Source: Echria macrotheca (taxonomy: Eukaryota > Ascomycota > Sordariomycetes > Sordariales > Schizotheciaceae). From it: a stretch of 64,000 nt of DNA. Where the stretch lies: assembly GCA_030411725.1 (NCBI GenBank), contig MU839828.1:2728001-2792000 (forward strand). The letters run 5' to 3'. Positions 35,801-47,135 of this stretch are shown here, piece by piece (the stretch's first letter is position 1; each line of letters opens with the position of its first letter). The notes beneath the pieces were generated by a model that saw only the letters and a program-made list of their open reading frames with translations, was not told the DNA's origin and did no database searches. Both the position numbers and the translations under genes were made by a program.

Positions 35801-38800
35801 TCTATCGGTGTAGTAGCAGCGTCGCTGTTGTCATCAGGGAGGGCAGAGATTGGCGCTCCGTAAACAGCGGCTGCGACCTCTTCCGCCTGTTGTCCTTGAC
35901 CTCGCTAGATAATCGCTGCAACTTGAATTGGCGGCATGGTATGAGCGACCTGGTTTAAGAAATCGGTTTGTCCGGTACCGGTGCGGGTAGAGGCGAACAG
36001 TAGATGCACCTGGACAGCGAGAGTGTATTGCCGACCTGGGAATTCGTCTCGCCTCGTCTGGTGCGGCGCAATGCAGCTGTCACGGCAATGCTGGGCAGCT
36101 GGGCAGCTGGGAATTCCAGGTCCGCCAACATGAGACGACGGAAGATCACCCTCACTAGAAACTCGGATCGTTGTGTTGAGACGGAGAGAAAGCTGTGGGC
36201 GCATGAGACGACGTGTTGATCAGGATCGCTCTTGGCATCCCAACCCCACACCAAGCCTTCTTCTGCCTTGCTGCGAGGGGATGCTTCTGGTTGCCGATCG
36301 GGAAGCTTTTGCGACTCTTCGACAGGCGAAATGCAGTCCGGGATGTCGGCCATCGATATTTCGACGAACATGGAGGGATTGGGGGATCGAGCTGCATGTT
36401 GACCAGGGCTGTGATCGAGGACTTGTCGTTGCCATCTTGCAGGGCCGCAGCGCTGTGGTTCTTTTTTCGTTTGGCTGCCCGGGTCAATCACGTTTCTTTT
36501 TTCAGTGTCTCAGATAACGGTGTGTGGTGGGAGGCTGCCGATTGGAAGCTCAACAGACTTCGGCAAACTCCACCGAGAAATCCTCGTCGACCGCACGCGG
36601 CGGCCATGGGGATGGATGGTGGGAGGGTTTGCGTGGCAGAGGTGCCAACGAAGCTCCTGGATTGGGACCGGGCTTTCGGATCCGAATGCCAGGCATTAGA
36701 TGTGCATCGTTGGCGAATGTTCCAGCAAGCGAGCATCACTGCGACTTGGGATAATGACAAAAAGATACCGTGCCGGCCAAACGACACCCTGTGAGTCGTT
36801 GCAATCGTGACCCTCTCAGATCTGGACGGTGCGAACTTCAGTTTGCCCTATTTCCCGATTCGGACAGCAACAGCCAGATGTGGCTTTCTCCACCAGATCA
36901 ACTGGTGGGGCAGGTTGTTCAACAGGGAATGGTCGCAGTTCATCCAACTTGACCACCCCTGCCGGTTCCTCTGAAGCCGTTAACGAACACGATGACAGTG
37001 GGCTTGGAAGAAAAGCTCGATGTCGCCTTACACTACGGCTGACACCATCTCGGCGACATCCTCCAAGACTCGGTTTCGCGCCACCCACCAATGAAAGAGG
37101 CAGAGACGGCTGATTGGACCCATAGCGAAGTCGTATCAGTGTGCGGAATGCCGACCAGTTCCCCGCCCCCGCTAGCCTTGTCACGACATCCAAGCTCCGA
37201 CATGGAACCTGCCGAAAAAACTCATCTCTCGATTGCCATGGAGAGGCGAGTAACTAAACGCAGCACTACCTGGCCAGCGCGGAGTCCATCCAGCGTGCTC
37301 CAGCATCAACGTTGTCCAGTACGAGTAGTTAGTCGGCACACCACACCAATAGGATGTCGACGTGAAGGCCCGACTGACCCTGCGCCTCAAACGACTGTGC
37401 ACACGGGATGGAATATTACTGTCATGTCCTATCCTGGCCGTGATAGGATCCTTGTTCCCTCGCAAGCTTCACTGTGACGACACCGGGTGCAGCAGATCAT
37501 CAGCAAAGTTCGTTCGAGTCGAGAAAATCTTTCAACCATGCGCCGGGACAGGGTGTGTTTGGCTGCGAATCCGGCGAGCGCCAAGGAACGAGATTCTGCT
37601 TCCAACTTGTCATCGGCTGCTCGCAGAACCGGGCTGTTGTCCCGCTGATGCGTATTTGCTCGCACTCCAGGGACGCGTGCCTGCAGCCACTCATTTGCTT
37701 CGCGCTGACGGCAAGCTGCTGCCGATGTCTCCCATCCCGTCCAAGTCGCGGTTCGCACATGGGCCGGCAACCAAGATTTGAGAACGAGAGGTCGCGCCGG
37801 GAGCCGACAGCTTCAGCAAACGTTAAACGTTCCGTCCCTTGGTTGCTGAACAAGTGGACAAGAGGGAACTGGTGCTGAGAAACATTCGGTCCCGGCTCAG
37901 TTGACACCAAGTCATTGGATCGTTGTTTAGGAGCCTCAAACTTTGTTTCGTCCGTCTGTTCGACGCCTGCAATATCAGGAAACCATTTTGTCATCCGTTG
38001 GCGTCGACTTCAAACAGAATGTCTCAGCCCCACCGGGCCTAATGTTAGCGTAACTGTCGGGTCGAGCTTCCCGCTGCCGCCACGGCTTCTCGTCCGACTT
38101 CACGCGCCATCTCGACTCGGTATTCTAATCACTGATGAGAGTGCAGCTCGGAATACACCGACCCGGAATTGCTCATCAGGCTTGCATTCACCAGCCACTG
38201 GAGTTAGTCATTGGCGCCCCATCAATGCAGCATGGGGATTCTGGGCTGAAACACAAAGGTCTCCTGGGCGCGCCAGCTGGCAAGTCGTCTGGCGCCGTGA
38301 GCAGTGCGCTGCCGAATCGCATCCGCTGGAAGAGCGGGACTGCATCAATGCTCGATCCCCGGTCCCTGGCCGTTGAGACACCATGTTGTCGCTTTGACCT
38401 CTGCTTTAGAAGGTTCTTCAGACATTCGACGGGCGCACGATGCGAGGCACGGACGATTCCTGGCGTGGCAAGCTGCGAGTCTGATGATCAAGCTGGGCGG
38501 GCGTGTTTCCTGACTTCGAGAAACCTGAAGCTTGGCGGCGAAGGGTCATGGACGATGCGGCTGGGAATGGATGACCGGTGATTCCATCAACAAGCCGCCA
38601 ACTTTGCGGCTGCCGGTCTATATGCGGCATGAACCTACTAGGTCAGCAGATAGCCAGACGGACCTCTCAGATCGAGTCGAGTCTAGTTGACGGGTACTGG
38701 CGGGCTTGGTCAAGCACCTGATGATAGGAGCCAATGTAAAAGCCCGACTATACATGCTGCTGCATGCGGCCCTGACATAGCAGATGGCCAATTAATATCC

Positions 38801-40500
38801 GGCCTACTGCTGGAGACGGGCGCAAAGGCGAGGCGGGCAGCAAGCTCAGGAGCTAGCTTCTTGGACAGCAAAGACTCAACTCCGATGGGAATTAATTGCC
38901 ATGTAGCATCGGCCCTCCCCGTGAAGGGACTTTCCTGCGATATATTGAGCTTGCTGTTTGAGGCCCTGTACTTTCGCAATGCGAATTTGCCACGAGGGAA
39001 GCCAACCCTGAGTGCGTCAGTCGGCCACCCCCTTCTTCTCATCGAGGTCGACTTCAGTGCCGCTCCTGCATTAGCGGCCTGTCGTTTCTCCTTCCTGACT
39101 GGCTTGTTCCTGAATATCGGCGATGTGTTCGTCAGAGGCCGGGAAGCCCAAACGCATGGGCGGCTCGAGATACCGCACTTTGTGTAAAGAGCCGCTGCCA
39201 GAGATTGTCCACCACGTCCAGAGGGCCGGTTGGTGCGAACAGACCTCGCAGACCATCCCATTTCCTGGAGTGGGATCTGCCCTCGTGGCTCTGGTTCAAC
39301 CATCTGTTGAGCTGGGGGATCGTTTGCGAATCGTGGAGAACTGGAATGGCGTGCAACGGTATGACAGCAGCACCCAAGGCCAGATTGTGCCCCGTTGAAG
39401 TGTGGGGTAGCTGGAGGGATCGCACAGGGCCCTACAGCCTGGCTTCTTGATGTCACGCAGCTAATTGGCATGATCGAGACGCGTCAAACGCCCCGGAGTG
39501 CCATTTCCGTGCTGCCGGCGATTAGATGCCGTTCAGTGGGGTTAGTACGACCTGGTCGGAGCTCAATCCAAGACACAAAGCGACTTGTCGGGGACGACGC
39601 GGCTTCGAGGACGAAGACGAAAACTCGAGGGAGAAATCCCAGCATTGCGCTTGGAGATCGCAGGCAGCCCCAACTGAGCAATCGAAAACACAGAATCTTC
39701 TTCCAGTGTTCGAGGAGGCCTAAAACGGGCAAGTCCAAAGCCTGGAAAAAGCCTAGAGGCTGCTCCGTCGTCATGCATGCAGCGCACAGACAACAGAGAA
39801 TTCTGAACGGTGCCGCTTCGGACAGTGAGAGTTCAATGCCGGATCAGGCCGTTGTTGGAGAGCAGCGGGCAGGCAGGCGGGCAGGCACCTCAGGCGCACG
39901 GAAGACGGGTATTCCCAGCTCGCCAGCCTGACCGCTTCTCTGCGGGCAGTCGGATAGCTGTGATCGAGTGGGAAGAGGCGAGCCCCTTCCTTCGGATCCA
40001 AGGTGAGAGGATCACGGTCGTCTAGCGGGGGACCAGGTGACAAGCCAGGTCGTCGACAAAGCCTCCCACGGACCGCTGGCCAGCTGGTGGATCAGAAGAG
40101 GAAAATGGACTGACGATGGCTGGCCGCCTCAGCGGGTGGCGCCCGTTCGAGAGCGTTGGTCACTGCACTCCCGGTACATTCCATTTTATCCAGAATGGCG
40201 CGCTGCCCTTGGGGGCAGTCACACGCAGGAAGGTACTCGGTACACGCTCTCTCTGCCATGCCTTCCTCTTGCGACGCATGCTGTGAATGCTCCTGCCCCC
40301 AGTCGGCCAGGACCCTACGACCAGCCCAGACGGGCAGTCGAGGTCCTTTCTTCTCCAAGCTTTTTTCCCCACCAGGGCGGGCTGCTGGATTCCCAGATTC
40401 TCATTCCCGCTTCGGAGTCTTCGGCTGTGAGTTTGGCGAGACAGGTCGGGAATCCCAAGCGACATGATAATTAAAAGATAAACAGAACGTTTGAGTCGGA
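29898..40500. other. Gene-free region, second part
   Basis: About 10.6 kb without a supportable gene. The piece 30070-30900 is dense in TACCTAGG/CCTAGGTA words and GA repeats. From about 31.5 kb on, GC content is near that of coding DNA and many frames of 60-250 codons are open. They overlap on both strands, show no motif and have no consistent start. I see no tRNA, rRNA or transposase signature. It may hold unrecognised non-coding RNAs or distal control DNA. Confidence 0.5.
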
Positions 40501-42551
40501 GGCCCGTGGTAACGGGACGTATCCTGGAAAATCGATGCGTGGACAGGCACGCTGCGAGGCGGGCAGCTCGAAATTCGAGGAAGGCGCAAACGCGGCAGAG
40601 CGGTTCGTTCGTGACGACGAGCTCTGTTCGCTCTCGCCCGTCTTCACTCGTTCGATCCACAGCTGGGCCCCCCTCCCCTCCCATCTGGGACCCCTCCACC
40701 CTCTCAACCACACCCCCCTGTCACCATCGCCTTTGGCTTGCCGGACCCTTGCCTGCCCTACCTGCCCTGCTCCTCCCGCTGCCCTGTCCACTACCACGAC
40801 GATGAACTGGTGGCCGCGCCGAGACGTGCTGGGGAGTTCGGCGAGCAGACATGGCAGACGGCCTGGCCCTGAGCTTTTCGACGCCCTTGCTGAAGCCCCG
40901 GTAGCATCAGACAGCATCCTCGCCGACAATCTTAACACTGGGCCCGTTATATTATTGCTGGTGCTGCCCACGTTGGATGGCTGGATTGTGCCCTCCATCG
41001 CACTGTGCAGCATCTCCGTTGCGACTTAGCATGCTGATATAGCTATATCTCGTCCGCCTCTCCATTCCTCTTTCGTCCCATCGCACCCTCCATCGTGTGA
41101 CCGGTTCAGAAAATCATCCTCACCGCGACCACACTCCCCAGACACGGCATTGGCGTTGTCGTGTTGGCCTGTCTGTCCCGCTCTCCGGATCGGCCTCCTC
41201 ATCGTCGTCTGCATCTGCTTCGACACGCTCTCCGGGGCGCACATTGGACGGGCTGCCCGGATCCCAGCATCAAGCCGCTTGGACACCAGGTTCACATCGA
41301 CATCGGAGCCAGGCGAAGCGGCTGTTTGTTAGACACGGCTGTCACCGTCCGTCCCGTGCTGGTACTGGACCGAGACATCCTGTCTCCCGACCAAGGTGTG
41401 AGAGGCAGCTCCGTCAGGCTCCGTCATCAACGGCACCGGGTCGACGAAATAGCTCGATTGGGGATCGGAAGGGCACGGCAGAGCACGCAGACGTGTTTGG
41501 AGAGACCCCAGGACCCGCCTGGGCATGCGGCACACGGTACGGTACTGCACATAGCTCGCACCACTAAGACCAGAGCAGCCAGCCTTGGTTCCGTTGAACG
41601 ATCCCTTCTGCACCCTGGACTGAACCGTGTCTGGTTGCAGCCTCCACACCCCCCCTCTGGCCGCTCTCGACTCCTCGTTCCGCACCTGCTGCCCGCGCCC
41701 ACTACCGCTCCCTACGACCTACCTGACCTGCCTACCTGGCTCGCCGTCTGCGGACTCAGGTGCGTCTCTTCAACGTGCAGAGGGTAGCCACCTGAAGCAC
41801 CCCAACGCCCTCAACGCCCTCGACCGTCTGCCCCACCGGTATAGCTGTCTAAGACCACCCCCCCAGGCCCTGGGAGACTCTCGGGAGTCCTGGCCCCACG
41901 TCGACACGCCTACTCCCGGACCTGCATTGCTTACTTGGGCCAGCCCCTCTGTCTCTCTTCTACACACACCCCCCGGACGCACACCGGTTCTGCCTCCCTC
42001 CCACCGTGCCTCTTACATATCTACTATTACCCCATCCATCCGTCTTCCCATCGGCCCACAACCTACCTCCTCTGTCTCTGAACCATCGGCGATCGTCACT
42101 CGACCTCCACCTGTTGTCTACTCGACTCGACATAGACACGATCCCAGTCCAGCAAGAGACATCGACGACAAGCCAGTCACACAGAAGACAATACTCCCAC
42201 CGGCGGTCATCAACACGACACCGGACAGCGTACCTGTCTTACTGACTTCACCGAGATCCCCGTTGGATGAAATACTGTGGCAACTGACCTCGAACCATCA
42301 GTATATGTAAGAAGTCTAACTGCTGTGGTTCGTCGGCAGATCGCTCACCATCGCTCTGATAGTACGCTCTTGGTCCTGTGGTTTCGTTCCGTCAACCCCT
42401 CTTGAGGAGCTGTCGAGCTATGCAGCTTTCCTCCCACGCTCTCTACGGAATCAGAACCAGCTTTACCATATATCCGAACCGTCGCTAATACATAAACGCC
42501 CATCCCATCCGAAGCTCAGCAGGTTTAATCCTGAGATACCCCAAGTCCACC
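40501..42551 (+). other. Probable long leader and promoter of vosA
   Basis: The plus strand becomes strongly pyrimidine- and CACC-rich from about 40650 to 42330, a pattern seen in long 5' leaders of fungal regulators. A 227-codon open frame ends at 42310, but it has no usable ATG and its translation is Pro/Ser/Thr-rich, so I do not call it a gene. Transcript limits cannot be read from sequence. Confidence 0.4.
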
Positions 42552-43730
42552 ATGTCGTCGTCGTTCTACCCCAACAGCGGGGCCTTCGAGCTCAGAGTAC
42601 GGCAACAACCGAAACGCGCCCGAGTTGCCATTGGCAAGGAGAAAGGTACTGGTTAGTTCTCATTTCTTCGCCTGTTGTTGAGATCGTAGACTGACAAGCA
42701 GTCAGATCGTCGACCGATTGATCCCCCACCTATTGTCCAAGTGACCCCCGGCCCCACCAGGAGAGACCCCCAGAACAATTATCTGCAGAACCCATACCTG
42801 ATCCTCATGGCGAGGTTGGTGAACGCAAAAGCCGAGGACAGCTCACCTGAGGACCAGTCGCCATCGCCTCAACCGAAAGAAAACGCACTCACGGGTACCG
42901 TGGTCTCATCGCTTTACAGCTTGAAGGACACCGACAATACGCAAGGAGGCTTCTTCGTCTTTGGTGACCTCTCGGTGCGGCAGGAGGGCCATTACCGACT
43001 CGAATTCACGCTGTACGAACTGAAGCTCTCGGAAAGAGAGTGTTGGATGCTCGCGAGGGTTCTCTCGGACAAGTTCCAGGTCTTCTCCCATAAGGAGTTC
43101 CCAGGACTGGCCGAGTCAACGTTCCTGACGCGGTCATTCAGCGACCAGGGTGTTCGTCTCCGTCTCCGAAAAGACTCGAGGAGCATGGCGACGAGAAAAC
43201 GCAACAGCCAAATGTCGCGGGACGTCGACCAACTCCGAGCCCACCCATATTACGGGCAAGTGCACAGCCCCGAGCAGCAGAGTCCCACCGGGCCACCGGG
43301 TCCCATCAACCACGCTGATGCGCAATATCGTCGCTCAGCTAGCCTTCACATGGATCGTTCACGGGCATCGATGACGCCGCAAGGGACGAGCTACTTCACC
43401 GAGTCACCCCACGCCACGGCCGGCTCATACGGGTACGCCGACTACGAAGACCGCCCAGCGAAGCGACACAGATATGAAGAGAGCACGTATGCTCCCTACT
43501 CGCAGTCGGGACCGCGAACTGTTCCGGATATGGGTGGTAGTTTGTACCCGTCGACGGGTTATCAGATGCCCAGCCAGCCGGCGATCTCCGGCCTTCCAGG
43601 GCCGATGCCCGAGCCTGGTCCACCTATGTATGCGCCGCCACGCCAGGACGGTGTGGTACCCCCGGAAATGTTTGGGCCTACCGTCACGAAGCCAGGAGGC
43701 GCGAGCATGTACACATTTGGGGGGTCTTGA
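42552..43730 (+). CDS. vosA: Velvet regulator, VosA type
   Basis: Two exons, 42552-42645 and 42706-43730, giving 372 residues. The velvet domain spans about residues 12-205. Landmarks are R-V-R-Q-Q-P-K-R-A-R-V-A, then G-K-E-K-D-R-R-P-I-D-P-P-P-I-V-Q across the intron, Y-L-Q-N-P-Y, G-G-F-F-V-F-G-D-L-S-V, F-P-G-L-A-E-S-T-F-L, and S-F-S-D-Q-G-V-R-L-R-L-R-K-D. The F-V-F-G-D-L-S-V and S-T-F-L-T-R-S-F-S-D-Q-G set is that of VosA rather than VelB, VelC or VeA. VosA, usually with VelB, binds DNA in the nucleus and couples spore maturation, trehalose storage and repression of germination or secondary metabolism. The C-terminal part is Pro/Tyr/Gly-rich, with a basic K-R-H-R. A second donor 6 nt downstream would keep the frame and add two residues. 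A ~21 kb gene-free region lies upstream. Confidence 0.92.
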
Positions 43731-44877
43731 TCACTCATGATACCCTGGTCCTGTTGGAGTCTCAAAGAGTTTGGCATCTTGGATACAATGAATCTTTTCT
43801 TTGGTATTTAAAAATATGGTGGTTAAACAAGGAGCGGGGAAATTGGAAACTGGATAGAGAACAGGGCGGCGGATTCTTTTGTTTTTTTCAGAGTCTCCAA
43901 AACGACCTGATAATAGGGGCATCTTATTTCTCACCGGGTTTTTTTTACATTCTCATACCATTACCCTTTTTCTTTTTCCTTCTTTATGAGATATCACTTT
44001 TTTTTCCTCTTGGGTATGGCACTTGCAGATCGGCTTGGGAGCGCTTTGGGAGGGGAAAGGAAGGAACAGAATGGTCGTTATTCATGTTGGGATTTTGAAC
44101 GGCCGTCTAGCCAAGGCGTCAGGTTGGTTGAGGTTCTTTCTCCTTGGTTTCGGCAGAGTATTCCCCTGGTAGTTGGCGGTGGTAGTAGTACGGTAGCGGT
44201 AGCAGTAGTGATTAAGACATTATACCCCCTCCTCTCGGAAGTTTTTTCCCAACCAGTTGTTTGTCTATTGGTGTGCCGTACCGATGTTGATGAGCTTCGG
44301 CTATGCATGACATACATACATCCTCGTCATACTTTGTGGTTATTTGCGCCGATACTAAGCCCACACTCAACAGTTCCCCGACGTGCCCCCTGAGATACAA
44401 GGGACACTTTACCTGGTCAGTACATCCTCATCACACTCGGCGATACTCGGTGGTCATAGTGACGTTGACGTCGAACCACATGCAATCATCAAACCCTACA
44501 AAAAGTCCGTTGAGCCCCCCAGAGTCACTCAACAAAACTTGGCGTCCGGCTGGGCCGTGAAGAAGGGCCGACCTATCCCTCGCTTCTATTTTTCCTTCGC
44601 ATGTGAAAGTCGGTCAAGTCAAGTCAGTAACGTAGGGAAGGGTGGAAGCCAGCCCGGCGATACCCCCCTTCTTCTTCCCATTTCTATTCCCCCGTCCCCC
44701 CTTTTCCGCCTTCCCCCCCCCCCCCCCCCTTTTCCCTTTCCCCTTTCCCCTCGGTTTCCCTTTCGTTCCATTTCTATCCCCCCATTCCCCCTTGCCCCCT
44801 TCCCCCTTTCCCCCTTTCCCCTTACCCTTTCCCAACAATCTACACCCACCCACGTAGGTAGGCAGTTAAAAAAAGAA
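43731..44877. other. Convergent intergenic region
   Basis: This lies between vosA (+) and the GH43-type gene (-). It holds T-rich 3' UTR-like sequence to about 44000. A strongly C/T-rich stretch (about 44660-44830) includes a run of some 18 C near 44715. No gene is supported. Confidence 0.5.
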
Positions 44878-46254
44878 TCAAGCCCACTTGGCCCTCAAAG
44901 CCTCATACAAGGTCGAATTAACAGCCAAAACACTCCCATGCCTCAAATTCGCAGGCCAGCCAGCGCGCGAACTCCCCACCCACCCAGAATTAGTCACCAC
45001 CGCACTACTCGACTCAAACGGCCGATACCCATCCCCCCCATAAAAATCCAGCAGCAGATGGATTTTGGAGGGATCAAGATTATCCAGGTACGCGGCCGGC
45101 CCCTCGACGCCCGACTGGATGATCGCGTCCGGGCCGCCGGGGCGGGTCCACGTCCCCCATAGACCGGTGGTGGAGACCTCGACGAAGACGGTTTTTTTGG
45201 TCTCGTCTTTCATGAAGCGGAGGAAGGACGACCCAGAAAGGGGGAGGATGGTGAGGTCGATTATGTTTGTCGGGGACTTGTCGATTAGCGTTTGGGGCGG
45301 GGAGAAGGATTTGAAGTCTGGGGTGTGGGCGTAGCGGATGCGGATTGCGGAGGGGGAGCCGGTGTGGCGGGGGTCGGATGTTGGGTACTGGTGTTGAGTT
45401 TGTTAGTTGCTGTTGGTTTGTTTGTTTACTTTTACCCTGCTTGGGGAGGATGGGGTGACGGAGGTGAGGCGGAAAAGAGGGGAGGTGAAAAGGGGCCATA
45501 CGAATTTGGATGCCCAGTGGACGAGGTATTGTCCTGTGTCGTCGTTGTCAGTCTTTCATCTCATCAACAGACGTTCAGGGTGGGAGCAGGACGACAAGGA
45601 GACGAGATGAAAGACTCGAGCATTACCTTTCGACGGATCCCAAATCGCCTCGGGAGCCCACACCATCCCGGCTGTGTTATCCTCAACAACAACGAGCCTT
45701 TCGTTGGTCCAGTTGATCAGGTCCGTACTCTCCCAGACATATATCCCCCTCGATCCGGTCCGTTGGGCAGCGTCCCACGATGTCTATACCCGATGGTCAG
45801 TCAACCCCCCTCTTATATAGGACTCATCAAGTCGGAACAGTCCCACCTTGCCAATATTCAAATCCGTCCCGATGATATACCACTTCTTCCCCTCCTCCGC
45901 CCCGCCGCCAGGGATAATAGTCGGATCCCTCACCCCTCCGGTCCCCTTGGTCGGTCTCATAATCGGCGAGCCCTTGTTGAGCGCCTTGAGCGAGACGGCA
46001 TTATTCCCGTTGCTGAGATAAAAGTAGACAAAGGGGTCCGCACCCAGAAAAAATACCCCTAGGTAGCCAGCAAGGCTGGCGTCGGCACGGCGAGCCATCC
46101 ATCCCTTCGCGTCATCGTTGCGGACGTCGTCGAGGATGGCGGTGAGGTTTTGGATAGGAGGCAGGGACAGGGCCCATATCGACGGCAGGAGGGCGAGAAG
46201 GAAGACGATAACGACAGAAAAGGGCGAGACGGCCCGGGTGGAGGGGGAGGACAT
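44878..46254 (-). CDS. Secreted GH43-type beta-propeller hydrolase
   Basis: Four exons: 46254-45847, 45783-45627, 45533-45502 (32 nt) and 45387-44878, giving 368 residues. A signal peptide covers about residues 1-29. The fold looks like the five-bladed propeller of clan GH-F. G-V-R-D-P-T-I-I carries the expected base Asp. The run W-E-S-T-D-L-I-N-W, then M-V-W-A-P-E-A-I-W-D, is very typical of GH43. V-E-G-P-A-A-Y-L-D-N gives the expected acid Glu. Such enzymes act on arabinan, arabinoxylan or beta-1,3-galactan side chains outside the cell; I cannot tell which. The intron after residue 136 has a GTGGGA donor, but the join G-K-T-S-W-D is sensible. Spacing to the divergent neighbour is wide. Confidence 0.85.
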
Positions 46255-47135
46255 GGCTCTCCTCTTATATATAGATTACGGCGTCGAGAACTGCCGAGGG
46301 GGTGGGAGGTGGGAAGCTGATTGTATCACACACACTCTCTCACACACACCCCGCGAGCCACAGGAGATGTATCGACGGTTCCGGGACGGGAAAGAGCATG
46401 ATCCCGCAAGCCTTTTCCCGCGGGCACACACAACCTCAGTCACACCCAGAGATCCAGATCCGGGTACCGGGAAGGGGGAGGAGGAGGAAGAGGGAGAATG
46501 TGGCGGCTGCAGCGGAGAGAGGGAGCAGCCCGGCACTGAAGAGGAGGTGGGCAACCGACGGCAACTTATACACGGTCATGACTTTGGGCCCACCACTTTG
46601 GTAACCAACGCCGTTCCCGTCTCCATGATCGATTCTCCCGTCGGTTTCCCCACAGTTCAGTTTGCGCTCGGGGATGTCGGAGACACAACCATCATTTAGC
46701 CTCAAAGTAACCCGGGGCATGGGCCCGTTCCTCTCGATCCTGTGCTGCCTAAATCTTTATTGAGTCGCTTACCGCTGACAGTGGCCGCTTGGTTGTGGTT
46801 CAGATGATTTGTACCGCAATTGCTGGAATTAATATTCTGCGCCTGGAGGGCTGGATCACCTGGTCGCCGATGTTCAGTCTTGGCGGGACGTTCGAGAGGG
46901 GTTGTGGAACAATTCCCCCGAATGTCACAGTGGTATTGCCGTGCTGTGACGTATGAGACACTGGCAGACATACAGATGCAATGTCTCAGTGGCTGTAGGA
47001 TACACGACGATCAACCTCATACTGAGGTCTCACGACCGCTCCCCTTCACCAATAGGCTCACCCTCGGTGAGAGTGACAACCATCCGCGGGTATTTCTAAA
47101 TGACAAAACCTCTCAGCTGTAAAATAGAAATATGG
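46255..47135. other. Intergenic region
   Basis: Upstream of the GH43-type gene and downstream of the nuclease gene, both on the minus strand. A CACA-rich stretch lies near 46325-46355. Open frames here have no motif. Nothing else is seen. Confidence 0.5.

Noticed and set aside
38710..39471. 253-codon open frame on the minus strand in the gene-free region
   Set aside because: There is no motif, signal or family resemblance. It overlaps other open frames on the plus strand, and GC-rich DNA readily gives such lengths by chance.
41627..42310. 227-codon open frame just upstream of vosA
   Set aside because: It begins with GTG, has no usable ATG, and its translation is Pro/Ser/Thr-rich low complexity as expected from a CACC/CCT-rich leader. 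I treat it as leader DNA.
44660..44830. Repetitive C/T stretch as a possible coding region
   Set aside because: Translations are Pro/Phe repeats on one strand and Gly/Lys repeats on the other. This is simple sequence downstream of two convergent genes.
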